A DNA stretch of 64,000 nucleotides from Fratercula arctica (lineage: Eukaryota; Chordata; Aves; Charadriiformes; Alcidae): assembly GCA_947846985.1 (NCBI GenBank), contig CANTUZ010000001.1, positions 70,635,521 through 70,699,520 on the forward strand, in the 5' to 3' direction. Shown here one piece after another: positions 35,701 through 48,426 of the stretch. Position numbers and translations under genes: made by a program. Each line of letters opens with the position of its first letter. Positions within the stretch are counted from its first letter, which is position 1. The notes beneath the pieces were generated by a model. The model worked only from the letters and a program-made list of their open reading frames with translations. It ran no database searches and was not told where the DNA came from.

Positions 35701-37417
35701 CTGTTAGTCCAGAGCGTGATGAGTTAGCACCTTGGACAAATGGTTGTACTCCACTTACATCATTTTGGAAACCTAGGAGCTATTGCTGTTTAAAGGAAGT
35801 AATGAAATCGCTGGTAATTTTTACAAATAGGAAAGCCCATGACCCTGTGGCACGTAAGGTAAATGATTAATGCTGTTTACCAAGTAGAGTAAACATATTT
35901 TACCATTTTGTGCTTTTGATTGCAATTCCCAGTTGAAGTAAAGAACTAAATTAGTGGTCTGTATTGAAAGGATACTGTTCCTGGTTTCTGCATCTGCCTG
36001 TTGTTTTCAGGAAACATTAAGAGTATTGTGAAACTGTAACGAGGGGCTTTTCAGTTACTATTTCCTAGACTTCCATGCTGAAGTTGCATTATTTGGCGAG
36101 CAGTTCTGAGAATCCTCTTATAAAACAAACATGGGGGGAGGGGTAATGACTCTTCACTCTAATTTCTGGCTGATCAGGAATTTAAAGTTGAAGCGTTTCC
36201 CCTCCATAATGATTCCCTTAATTTCTATGTTGATTTTTAACCTAAGTTCTACAAACATTATGTTTGCCTGGGGTAGGCCATTTTTCCTCTGTGCCCTTTT
36301 TTTATCAGTTTGGCTCCAAGTGTAACACTGTTTTTTCGGTGTCAGAGATACTTAAAATACCAACTTAAAACCACTTCAGGCCAAGAATGCGATTTAGATT
36401 TGAGTTTTATTTAGGGATCCTAAAGAATTAGAGCATTTTTGTTTTGTCCTAAGAACTTAAAACTATGTTTTTCCAGGAAAATGCAGAAACACTGTAATCT
36501 GTCTTTTCACTCTCCTCTAAATCTAGGAGGAAACTTGAGAATATATTTGATCAGATCAAAAGTTCACCTAGGTAATAGTAAAGAAATAAACATACCGAGA
36601 TACTTTGCCTTTATATTCTGAGTTCCTGTAGTTTGTTACCTTTAAAAAAAAACCAAAACCCCACAATCTTTAATGGCTTTTTATTGTATTCATGTGTTCA
36701 ACCCATATGGACTTTTAGCGTCCTTGGTGTCCTGTGTCAGAGAATCCACAAATAAACTAGGCAACAGATGAAAAAATATTTCCATTTGTTTTGATTTCTC
36801 CTTTTACTAGTTTCAGCTGATTCGTCCTGGTCTTGTTGGTCAGAGTTGATGATAAAAATAATATCCATGGACTAATGAAAGATGTAGAAAACTTGAGTAG
36901 AAACTTAAAACTTCAAGGCTAAGCATAGAAACCATATCTTGTGAAGATTTTACTTCAAAAAATATTTTGCAGCTTTGAGTTTCAAAGGCAATCCAGAAAA
37001 ACACTTGGGAACATGACTATGCAGTGTCAGTTGGAATTAAGTAATGTCATTCAAAAGCTTCCATGAACAGAAAATCTACATCTGTAGTCATTAGTACTTT
37101 TGCTAGTAAAGTTACTTGTGTTCTTAGCATTTTGCTGCTGTATATGTTTAGTGCTGCCCATATGTGAATAGGGAGATGGTCCTCCTTAGTATCTGGCATC
37201 AGCTACCACTTGAGATTTGCAAAGTGGATGTCTCGCTTCTTCATTTTCCCCAAAAAGCCTGGCCTGATCAGAACCTGCTCAGTGCACACCAGTGATGTGG
37301 AGTTGAGCATAAAGGACAACTGCCTTGGGCACTTCTAAAAAAAAAATAACTTGTAGAGAAGAAGTGGTGCCATCTCATTACATTAGGTAGAGCATTGGCT
37401 CAGAGAGCAGATTTGTT

Positions 37418-37463
37418 TCACACGTGTGCACACACAAACACATATATATACACACGTATATAG
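37418..37463 (+). repeat. CA/TA microsatellite
   Basis: Alternating CACACGTGTG, ACACAC, CATATATATA and CACACGTATATA words in intron 1. This is an imperfect alternating purine-pyrimidine tract. Confidence 0.8.
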
Positions 37464-40407
37464 AAACATAAATATAAAATCAATTAAAAATATTTAGTCT
37501 CTTGACAAGATTTCACCAGTCTGCTGGCCTGAAGTCTACGGAATCTGGGGAAGCTGAAGGTAGTGCATGTCAGGTTTTCACTGACACAGTTCCTCTGAAT
37601 TTGATGTTAAAAATTTCAGAGCATTCACAGATTCCTTGCTTTAATCACCTCATGAAAATTTTCCGGTTATTTATTTTGATTGATTATACCTCTACTTACC
37701 CACTTTTCCTGCCTTGTGAAGTTTTTCTTTAGCTTTACAAGGACACTTCCTTCTGTTGTGCCTAGGAAGCCTTTGGAAGTCCTAAATCATTCAGCAGCAG
37801 CAACTCTTTTCATTATTTGGGAGGAGAGATGATGGTTTATTTATGCTACCTACTGACTGCTTCACCTACACCTCAACATAGGTTTCTTGTTTAAGACGCA
37901 AGTTGTGGGACTGGATTGTCATCAGACTGAGAAGTGCACAAACTAAAAACTTCCTAAACAAATTCTTACTGATTTATTAGGTAGAAAAATGAACATCCCA
38001 CTCTTCCTTTTCAAAGAAAAGAGTAACACAGTTCTCTGTTCTCAAATACTATAGACAGCTGAACATAGGGGCTTAAAGAAAGACTACCCAACTCATATGC
38101 TCATCTTGTTTATTGTTTCAGATACTCAAGTCCAAGAGAGAAAGAGTTTCCTTTTGGTGATTTACAGTCCATTCACTGTGTTGCTATTGAGAATCCTAAT
38201 TCCACACGCTGTGCTTCTTATTCTGATTTTACTTAATGGATTTTATTCTGGAATCTAGGCATTTAGAAGCTGGCATAAAGATTGTGAGTGTGCTAAGTCC
38301 TCCTGGGGTTGAAGCCCCGAAAGAACCTAAGTACAGAAGAGCAATAATGAAGCCAATTGCTGAAGTGTGCTGAAACTTGCCAGTGTATTGTGGCAATAAG
38401 TACGGTTATATCAAACAGGTGATATTTGAACTAAAAAGTGAATTGAGCTACGTGGTTAAATATAACAATGAAAATTTATGAAGAAGAGCCAGTCATCACT
38501 AAGGAACTCTGAAGGAGGCGAGGGGAGACTTTGCCAAAAAATGCAGAAATGTTGAGACTGAAGCCAGAGTCTTTTGTGAGCAGAAGAAAAATTCAACCAA
38601 GTTAAACCACTATTTGTGACAAGCTCTAAATGGACTGTAGCTGCTACTGAGTGTTATTCCTAGAGGGGAATGAAACATTGACAGTTGGTCTCAAATTGAA
38701 TCTGGCTTGCTATTTTTCAAAGAACTAACCATCTCAAATGCCATGTATAAAAGCAAAAAGAGTATCTTCTTGAAAACAGATTGCTCAAAGCTGGTGCAGA
38801 CCGTGCAGTGATGCTGTTTTCTGTACCTCGTGCTCATGGTTCCTTAAGTTGTGACAATTAAAACAATTGTCTGTCCCAGACTCCAGGTCAGTTGTGAAAA
38901 AGTCTAAACACTTTTTTCCTGAACAGCTGTTGTATAAATGGTCACCTGCTGTACAACTGCTTTAGGTCATTATGATGATTCACCAGGAAAAGAAATTTGT
39001 ATCTCTGAGTTGTTACTTGTATGTAAAGTCCTTGATGTTAAAGTAAACTGATCTGAAATAAAGACCATTTTGAGTTGCAAAAATAGTTTGGAAACTGGAT
39101 TAGTTGAGCAAAGAGTTCCTGTGTCTTCCTGGGGGAATGATTGAACTGAAGTTCAGAGTAGCATTTCTTTGCTGTCAAGCTCAAATGGAAGTATGCACGG
39201 AACACAGAATAGTCATCTACACATAAGGAGTTGATTCTAAAGGACTTGGATTCTTCCATGCTTTATATGGGCTCTGTTGTACTTCACCTTTCTAGCAAAT
39301 GCCATGGATGTGCATATTTTAGAAGAGTACTATTTCTGAATTTCTCACACACACTTACAATTTTGTGTATAATATTTAATTTGCCCAGTATTGTAATGAT
39401 TGTTGTTTCCTAATTTATACTCTTAGGTTTACTCACAGAAGACGGGGGTGGTGTTGAGTGTTTTTGGGGACAGACTTTTTCAAGTGTCCTTCAGCTAATT
39501 TCATTTCTACAGCTTTAAAATATCATCAAAGATTGAACTGCAAAACAGAACTTGCTGGTTGACCCTGTAAAATCAGGTGCTTGTAGTTAAAAGTAATTAT
39601 TGTATGGGCACATGTGGTCTAAGATGGGGGACTGTTTGATTATGACTTTATCTGAAAACTCTTACCCTATGGAAAAGATGAAGTAGCCTACCCCTCTTGT
39701 TTATTGGGGCGGGGGAAGGGGGATGGGACCATAAGCAGGGCCAGTTAGTGAAGAATAGCTACACCACAGTTAGTTGGTTATAGCCATGACCCTGAAAGTC
39801 AGTTTCTACAAATGGCTAAGGTGATCTTAAGAGCTGACTGGTAATGAAAGGAATGGTCCCATATGTTCTTTTTTTCCTGGCCTGTACTTTTTTTGGCTTT
39901 GTCTGCTGCTTCTGTGAGTCAGTTCAGCTTGCTGAACTGGCAGGAAGCTAACCCATAAAATTATGTCAATTTTCTGTTGATTTAGTATTGCACATAGCAT
40001 CAGTATGAATATGGGGGTCATGTGAGTTCAGAGGTAGTGTAGAGGTTGGGAAGAAGGGATAAAGCCCGTGAGGCCACCTGAGGTTGAAGAGCAGAACCAT
40101 CCCTTTCAGTGGCAGTCAGCCATCACATTGACTCAACCATCTTATGAAACTTGAGCCTGAGAGTTTTTTTCCCACCTAGAATAAAATTCAGTTGCTTTGC
40201 AACATACTAGTTAGTTCATTTTAATATGGAACAGTAGTGTTAACTCTGAAGTGTCTAAAATCACAGGAATTTAAAAATACAGTATCTTTTAAAAAGTTTT
40301 GAACTATCTTTTTAAGTTCTTTTGCTGGATTATGAACTTTTCAATACGTGGTAGAAAATGGTTTTATCAGCAGCTCTTTTCCAGAAGACTCAGCCAAGGT
40401 CTCTTGT

Positions 40408-40478
40408 ACTGAGAAATGTGTAAACACGTAAGACAGAGTTCTTACCTCAAAGAGTTTACAGTCTAGTGCCAAGTAGGC
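40408..40478 (+). repeat. possible MIR-like fossil fragment
   Basis: GACAGAGTTCTTACCTCAAAGAGTTTACAGTCTA matches by eye the 'ccccaaagagcttacaatcta' block of amniote MIR-type SINEs. It is short and diverged, so tentative. Confidence 0.35.
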
Positions 40479-43297
40479 TGGTGAGTTTGTTGTGGGAGCT
40501 GGAACGTAGATGCATGAAACTCAAAACAGGCCACAAAATACCCACTTGATGGAAACAACTTTTAAGCCCTGCTGAGCTGGGATAGATTCAATCTACAGTT
40601 CAAGCAAAAGATTCTAATACTCATTAGCAGCGGCCCAAGATACCCATACTTCTGTTAGCAGTAGAGTTACACCTTCAAGAATAAGACTTGTGGTGTTTGA
40701 ATATGGTAATTAAATCAAGTTCTTCTGCATTGCAGGACATTGAGGTGAGTTCGCTCTGGTCAGAAACACAAAATAGCTGTTACAATGTGTTACGCTTTCA
40801 CTCAGCTTTCAGTTACCTGAAATTGGATTGTCTGGATTAGAAGTGATTTGTGCTATGTATTTAGACAGAAGTTTGGCAGGGTTTTTTGTTGAGTCACAGT
40901 GCAGCCTCATTTTGTCTATGGAGATAGTTCATATGCTTTCCTGTAGTATAGAGCCATAAAGTGTATATTTTGCCAGATTCAAGTTGGCTACTTGAAGAGG
41001 CAGCAAAAATGTTTCTGCGCCATATACCTGGTAAAGAGAATGCTGAAGAGTATGGAAGAGACAACTCAAGTTTGGGCAGGACTACTACTGACCCTGGAAT
41101 TAAAAAAAAATCTAAGGATCCATGTTCACTTCTTACAGAGTCATTGAGATCTGAATTTCATGCTCCCAAGCATCTTTCCCCATAATACCTGTGGTTTTAG
41201 TCCGTGTTTGTCTGTTGACTGTGTTATCCCAACTGCCCAAGATCATGGAAAGCCACTTGTCTTACAAACACATCTTCCTGAATTTAAAGTATTTTAAAGA
41301 AATAACTGTCCTGCATCAGACTGTGTGTAACAGATGAGATTAAAACAAATATTAACATCAACATTCACGAGTGCGTTCCTTGTTTTGCCATCTGAAATCT
41401 CACAGTTGCTGTGCAGCTCTTTTATACACACAGGGGTGTTTATAGAATTCATAAAATGTAGACTTAATATTTCATTACCTGATCTGTAGGCTTTGATTAA
41501 CAGTCTTTAATAATAGGATTAAGTGTTTGCAGATTGCGAAGTATAATGCCAGGCCTATGAAGCAGTGTTACATATCTTTTCCTAGTAGACTGTATTGAGT
41601 ATTTCTGAGCTGCCGGTCATGTACAAAGCATCAAAACTCTTAGTTTCTCTTCAGTTTTTAAAAGGATCGCCCAATAGAAGGTTGAATTTTAGTTAAAGAA
41701 CCCTATTTTGTGGAACAGTAAGATTTTACCATTTGAACGTGGTCTAGAAAGAGATGCAGGGACAAATTATGTTAATTTTGATCACTAGAGTTCTTATTTT
41801 TTTTTATTTTTTTTTCTTGAAATGTTGTTTCTCTTGCACTGAAAACTTGGATTCTGTTCCTAGGAATACTGTTTCTACATTTACAGGCTTTTGTGCAATT
41901 TCAGAGTTTGTTGGGATTTTTTTTTAATTATTGCAGAAGATTTCTATGTGTTCACGGGTCCAGAATATGAGCATTTCAGTGTATTTAAAAAGCTTTTCTC
42001 TGGGCGAAGGATTACTATAGCTTGTCCTTCAGGCTCTAGAGATATCCTGAAAACTAGTAACTATAGTGGTTCACTTTCACTGAGTCACTGTTCATTAGTG
42101 CTCTTGAATTTGTGAAAAAAGAGAAAACTGTTCTGAAACAAGTTGGATACTATAATCATAAGAAAGATGGACTCTTGTCTGAAATTGGCATGCTTGTGGT
42201 GCGTGTTTAAGTCCCCTGTCTTGATTTCCTCCCCCCCTCTCTGACCCCACTTCAGGGTTCTTTACAAAGCATTTCTCTTTCTCATCCCTTCATCATGATT
42301 CCTATAGAGGGAGGGTCGTATCATCCTTACATTTCTTATTTCATGAATCAGTGAGCATGTTTCAAATCTTGCTTAACTTCTCCTCTGATTTAATATATCC
42401 TGTGCAAGATGTCTCTCATGCTCATTTCTTCCTTAGGTTTCAGCAAGGCAGCTATAGAGGTTATCTTCCTTCTCAAGGAAAAATTTGCACTGTAAACACA
42501 ACTCTTTAGAAGTGTGGATTCTCCTTAGTTCAGAAACCTCGGTTCATCATGCAGTTCTGGAACTACAAAGGGAGAAATTAGTCTCCCAGGTTTTCATATC
42601 AGCATTACGAAAATAACCCACGGCTCTCAAGACTTGAGCCAGAGGCATCTAGTAATCACTGAAGTACCATCTTCCTGACTTGTGTGTTTAGAATTTAAGT
42701 GGACTGGCTGAGTCAAAAATCACATCTGCCAAGGAAATGGTAAATCATTATCGGATGTTGTAAGTAGGCATTACAGCCCAGCTTCTCTAGTTTTGCAGGC
42801 TCTAGGAAGACAACTTTTGAGCAGTTGATATGTTGTGGTTTTAATACACTAACCTAAAGTAGTTTTGGTTTTCTGATTTCTAGTTTTAATCAAACTAGGC
42901 ATGTACCCATGATTCTGATTTTGGTTGGCCCCACTGGTTGTGGTGTTATGATCTAGTGGCTTTTAGACTAGAGATCTTTCTTCCTCACATCCCCGTGCCC
43001 TGAATAAAAACTAAACGTGTTTCAAGGTTTCAGAAAAGCTTACCCTCATAAAGGCAGTTCTCCAGTTTTTCAGGCATTAGGTATTTTAGTTTAAGCAAGA
43101 GGTTGTCTATATAGGAGTCAGAGTAACTACCAGTCAAATCCTATCTTCTCAAGAACTTGGTGTTTGGAATAAAAAACATCTTTGTTAGACTGTTGTTGTT
43201 GTGACTCATAGTGTGTGTTTCATACAGTCTTGAAGGTTCTTTGGTTTTTTTTCCAGAGTAAGGGTTTCTTTTCGTATGAGATTTTCTTTTTGATAGA

Positions 43298-43700
43298 CTT
43301 AGAAACATAGAGCAGCCTGGATTGGAAGGGATCTCAAAAGATTGTCCAGTCCAACCTTTCATGGGTAGAGAAGCCGAGATGAGATTATCTAGCACCCAGT
43401 CCAGTTGCAGTTTGAAAACCTCCATTGATGAGGACTCTACCATGTCCCTGGGGAGGTTGTTCCAGTGATTAACTGTACTCATTGTAAAAAATTTCTTATC
43501 TCAAGATGAAAGCTCTCCTGGTACAACTTGTACCTGTTGCCTCTTGTCCTCTCCATGTGGCTCCTTGTGAAGAGAGAGCCTCTGTCCTTTTTGTAGCCAC
43601 CCTTTAAGACTTTGTTATCCTCTATTAAGAAGGAGAAAGGGTAATCAATAGTTAAAATTCTGTTCTCTCTTTGATACCTATGATATCTAAAACCACCAGA
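43298..43700 (-). mobile_element. CR1 fragment, antisense, in REV1 intron 1
   Basis: The + strand starts with the reversed CR1 3' end (GAAACATAGAGCAGCCTGG, GGAAGGGATCTCAAAAGATTG, CAGTCCAACC). The minus strand encodes HWNNLPRDMVESSSMEVFK and, in another frame, GGYKKDRGSLFTRSHMERTRGN. It is more diverged than the 27-kb copy, with at least one frameshift, and truncated at its 5' end. Confidence 0.85.
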
Positions 43701-45907
43701 TGATGTTTTCATTACTTTTTTTTTTTCTTGAACTTATATTTTTCTGTTTTCTCCAAGAACTTCTTTGCCAGAAGTGATAGATTTGAATTACAGTTGACTT
43801 CAGACTGGACTGTCAGACTGACAGATGGAAAAATACATAGTTTCCATGTGAAAGAAATCATCTAACCATTTCCAGTATGTACTGTCCTCTACAGGAAAAA
43901 AGTCAATTTTGTATTTCATGTGGTCATCTAGCTCATCTCCTCTCATTTTTCTCACTGCTTCTTAAGAGTTCTGTGGTATCTATTAGACATAATCCAAACC
44001 ACTAAAAATTAATTTCATAAAGCCCAATGTCCTGGAAGTTGATCTCTGGGTAAGAAATGCAGGTACCTAGTGAGCAAATACAACATCCTGGGGAGGGGGA
44101 GGGGGTTGCTTTGTTTTGGTTGTTGTTGTAGAGCTCATTTCCTTGACATGTGATTAATCTTCAAATGTGTGTAGGTTATGTATCAAATTACAGCAAATAT
44201 AAGAAGAATAGAATCAGGTGCATCATGATCTTCCTGTGCTTGCAGAGGTCCTTAAACATGCAACTGAAGCTTGTCTTTCCAAGGTAGTTATACCTGCTTT
44301 GACTAGAATTCTCTGATTGCCTAATTTGGTGTATTTGCAGTATTCCATGAAAATGACCATATTTTTGAAAACTTCCCTGCAGCTGTATCTTGTTCTGCAA
44401 TCAAACTGGCCTTCAATCCAGGGTGGTTTAACAGAATTTCAGAGTATGCCTGCATGATAGCTGTAGAACAAGAGGGATTTGAGATGAAAACTGGAATTCA
44501 ACTTTCAGCCAGGTTCAGAGGAAACAAAATTTCAGTGTGATAAATGAGGCAGTCTCCAGAACAGTGCAGTAGAAGAATACAAAAATGACCAAAATGCATT
44601 GTTAACTCCATCCACAGCTGCATGCGTTTGCTGGTAGGCTGGAGACTGAGTGAAGCTTCTATGTTCCATTATTGGACGATGCTATGGATAGTCGAGGGAA
44701 TACGTGTCTTCTCAAAAGCAGACAAGGATGAAAACAACAGTTCACTTCCTGCTGTGAATTAACTGTAGTTCTGTGCATTCTTATGGAGGGTAAAGGAATA
44801 GAAATTACATAATTCATAAAATAAAGGTGACTGGCTTAAATCTTCTTCCTTTTAGTTTCAGAGTCCTGTCCTCACACTCTTAAGAGCTGATGGCCCTAAA
44901 AGACAAAACAGTGTTTTTATTTAGGGAACTGGTTAGAGTAGAAAGTGAGAGATGTAATAGCAGGCAGTGACCTCATGATCTTACTACACCATTAATCAAT
45001 ATTTTAAAATCATTGTTACAACAGCTATAGTTGATGTGAATCACTTGGGTGCAGTGAACAGCTGGCCACCGTTCAAAACATTTCTTTTTCTCTCCACCAG
45101 TTCTGTCCTAGCCAAATAATAGCTCATCTGGGGACACTGCTATGTACAGCTCATGGTCCAGAGATAATTGTCTTGCATAAAGGAAAACTGCAGTTTGGCT
45201 GGTTGGGTATACTTGTTTATTATTAGGCAATACAAACAAACAAAAAAGAAAAACTCAAATCACAAATCTATCTATAGATCATACTAGGTCATTTAAACAA
45301 CTAACTTTTCATTGAACATAAGATGCCCTTGGTGTTTTTGCTTTTATGTGATGTATTGCATTGGAGCAACAAGTGTTTGGATGTTTTATGATTAGCTGTA
45401 AATCCATTGATGAAATTAATCCAGTCTCTAGTACCAGGAGATGTTTGCCTGCATCCTGCCATATAGATAGTATCAAATAGGAAATAAAAGATTGTTCCTG
45501 ACTTGGGCAATATTTTGCATGAACAGTAGCAATTGTATTTAAGAACCTTTTATTACTCCTTTTTGTAGGAGATGTATGATGAACAGGAAGAATTTAATAA
45601 ATTGTAATGGAAACTGAACATTGTAATGAGTTTTTTGTGTTCTGTGTGAACAGAAAAAAATGTGCATGTATGGTGTTTGATATATAGCAGAAGCTACAGT
45701 GTGCATTACTACAAAACTGAGTGACTGAGTTTTTATTTTTTGTTTCTAGGTTAACTGTGTAACTCATATACTTCAGTGAAGCCCTTTGAAAATGTAATCT
45801 TTGTGATAATCTGCAGATGGTCTGTAATGTATTATTGAAATGCCACTGATGATGTTACTAAACATTTAATTGATCAAGCATTTTTCTTCCTATGCAGAAG
45901 CTTCAGT

Positions 45908-45964
45908 ATGAGGCAGGGTGGATGGCGGAAACGGGCTGGCGAGGGCGATGGCTGGGGAATATGG
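45908..45964 (+). CDS. REV1: REV1 coding exon 2 (start codon, residues 1-19)
   Basis: First coding exon of the Y-family translesion polymerase and deoxycytidyl transferase REV1. It encodes MRQGGWRKRAGEGDGWGIW, which parallels the tetrapod REV1 N-terminus (MRRGGWRKRA...). The ATG has A at -3. The exon probably begins at 45898 after TATGCAG; a second AG nine bases on (TTCAG, ending 45906) is also possible and keeps the same frame relations. The donor is TGG|GTATGT, phase 0. The conserved basic start and the fit to the next exon make this start secure. Confidence 0.95.
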
Positions 45965-46785
45965 GTATGTTCAAAACCAAGTGGCTTTTTTGTTGTGGTT
46001 CATTTTTTTTTAAGAGGTAGATGGCACTGTCGTTAAAAAGGGTTTACAATTTTGTTATATATGCTAAAGGTGTGCTATAAATTAACCCTTCTGCTTCATT
46101 TGAAAACACATAATTAAGTTCAAAAGACAAAAAGATGTTTTTAAAATTACCCAGTATTTAAGTCTTCATTCACAATAATCCACTAAGTTGCATTATTAAT
46201 ATGTGCAGACCCTTGAATAGCTTTACATCACCATTCAAAAACTAAACTAAATAGTTTTAAAACAATTTATGGTTGTCTCCAGTACATTCTATGTCGTTGG
46301 ACAAGCAATAACTGAGCCACCTAATTTACATAAATATTTACGATACTACTGTCTCATGTATATTTAAGAACTGGAAATACATGGAGTTTAATTAATATTC
46401 TCTACATTGTTTCTTTAGGCAATGAGCCTCCAATTTAGCATCGAAACTTGCATCATTCCCTTATTTCTTTTTTCTTCTTTCTTTTTATTCTTTAAGAATT
46501 TTTATATAGATAGAATCTTTTTCTTATAGAATAAGATAAAAGAAGTATGAAATAAATCTTGCCATGTTGGTAACAAGATGCAATTATCTTGTACATAAGA
46601 AATTAGGTTGGGGGATTTGCTATTTTTTATTTGGAAAAAGAGTATGTCTTTTGTACGTCAACCAAAATCAATTTGAAGGAATGCTGCTTACCTTTGCGGT
46701 CTTATAATTGACCGGTTTCTCTCTGTAAACTTCAGAAAATAAGACTAACATTATGAGTTTTGTTTTGTTTTAATTTAAAAACTAG
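45965..46785 (+). other. REV1: REV1 intron 2
   Basis: Begins GTATGT and ends TTTAAAAACTAG with a T-rich stretch upstream. AT-rich unique sequence; nothing else recognised. Confidence 0.85.
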
Positions 46786-46918
46786 GGCGGGTACATGTCA
46801 GCAAAGGTTAAGAAATTGGAGGATCAATTCCGGTCAGATTCAGCCATACAGCACCAGAGGGATGGAAATTCATCAAGTATCTTTAGTGGAGTCGCCATCT
46901 ATGTCAATGGCTTTACAG
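46786..46918 (+). CDS. REV1: REV1 coding exon 3 (residues 20-64, start of BRCT)
   Basis: Encodes GGYMSAKVKKLEDQF, a short serine-rich segment, then IFSGVAIYVNGFT, the first beta strand and turn of the REV1 BRCT domain. The sequence is very close to vertebrate REV1. It enters in phase 0 and ends ACAG|GTGAAG in phase 1, so residue 64 (Asp) is completed in the next exon. The BRCT domain recruits REV1 to replication foci and to phosphorylated or PCNA-linked sites. The coding frame opens directly at the acceptor with no stop. Confidence 0.96.
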
Positions 46919-48257
46919 GTGAAGCTTTTATTTTTTGAAGGATCGGTTCTGTTTTGTTCTAGTGTCTGTTTACCATCCTAAGTGGAGTACGGAACTGTAA
47001 AACATATGAGTTTGCAGCTAAGTAAATACATGACAATTACTGTATATGTTTTGTATATTATGTTCCTTTGTATTTCATGATCAAGGTTTTAAATATAAAA
47101 TCAGATTTAGGTTCTGAATATAAGTATTAGTTTACTAAATCATTTACATGAATGGTCACTGATACAAATAGTAACGTTTTCCACCTTTCTGCGGTCTTTT
47201 TATTTGAAATGAAACCTTTTAACTTCCTCCGTACTCCTACATAAATTTTTAATTTTCAAAACTGCTCATGGTTGCATTGGAGTTGGAGCGTATGCATGAA
47301 TTTTATGTTTGGGTGGATATGTTGGGGTTTTGTTGCTCAGAGTGGCGTAATGCTTGAGACAGTGAATCCATTAATAGTGGAAGGAGGAACAAGAGAAGAG
47401 GTAAGACATACATACGCATTGTCTGCGATGGACTGATAGTGCATGTTAACTGGAGTAAGATTTTTTAATCTACTGTACTTACGTTCATATTTCTCCTGGG
47501 TTCTGTAAAGCAGCTTAATAACCTTTTTGAAACTTCCCAGAAGCCTTTTTCAGGGATGTATGCCAGGAATGTTGTGACTATTACATAACTTATGCATACA
47601 GCTTCTGTGATACGGCGCAGTGCTGGCTCGAGCACAGGGCTCAAACGGACTGAAAAAGTTTAAGGTGGACATGTTAAACTATTAATACAGGTGAATCAGT
47701 TATTTAATACAGGCAGTTTATTTAGTGAGAATCTAGCATTTGTGTATTCTTCAAGGTTCTAGTTCCTAAATAGAGTGGGGTTTTTTTTTCCCACCTCTGT
47801 TTGAAAAATAAGTACTCTTTTTAACGGGATTGAGGAGATAAGATGCTAGTTTTTAAGGTATTCTCTGCTCCCTGTAAGAACTGAAGAATAACATGGTAAG
47901 GAATCAGTGAGTTAACTGCTTTAGTAAATAATGAATTATATAGTAGGAGTTCTGTGCTGTTACTAAACCCTGTTGATATTAATTCTTTTCGATTATTTCT
48001 GGGTATAAACTACTCTCACAAACTCTAGTGAAAAGATGAGTGAGTTAATCTACTACTTGATTTTTTTCTACAGTTTTCTCCATTTCTTCAGAAATGCTTT
48101 TCTGATTTGTTCGTTGAAGAACCTAGTAAGGTTTTTCAGGAGAAAAACAATGGTTTGCACTCTTTCTGGTCATGACATAATATTTCTTAATTAAAGTTGT
48201 TTTTCTTGCTGTATTTGCTGACACAAAACAGGAATATTTCTGGTTTTAATTTTATAG
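46919..48257 (+). other. REV1: REV1 intron 3
   Basis: GTGAAG to AATTTTATAG. No repeat family or additional exon recognised in 1.3 kb of AT-rich sequence. Confidence 0.85.
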
Positions 48258-48426
48258 ATCCCTCAGCTGATGAATTAAGAAGGCTAATGATGTTGCATGG
48301 AGGCCAATACCATGTGTATTATTCCAGATCAAAAACAACTCACATCATCGCCACAAATCTTCCAAATGCCAAAATAAAAGAATTGAAAGGAGAAAAAGTA
48401 GTTCGGCCAGAGTGGATCATGGAAAG
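48258..48426 (+). CDS. REV1: REV1 coding exon 4 (residues 64-120, BRCT core)
   Basis: Encodes PSADELRRLMMLHGGQYHVY, then YSRSKTTHIIATNLPNAKIK and VVRPEWIMES. The HGG turn (77-79), the THIIA strand (91-95) and the conserved Trp116 of the third BRCT helix are all present, so the fold should be intact. In REV1 the BRCT glycine in this region (the yeast/mouse G-to-R position) is required for function. The exon enters in phase 1 after TTTATAG and leaves in phase 2 at GAAAG|GTAAGT. Confidence 0.97.

Larger units (their letters stand above)
32045..45897 (+). other. REV1: REV1 intron 1
   Basis: 13.85 kb from GTGAGC to TTCTTCCTATGCAG. The first 0.5 kb is still GC-rich with a G12 run at 32150-32161. 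The rest is AT-rich unique sequence with a (GTCT)n run, a purine tract, a CA/TA microsatellite, a possible MIR fragment and one antisense CR1. I see no coding exon or RNA gene inside. A TATAAAA-like word at 32777 has no supporting context. Confidence 0.7.
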
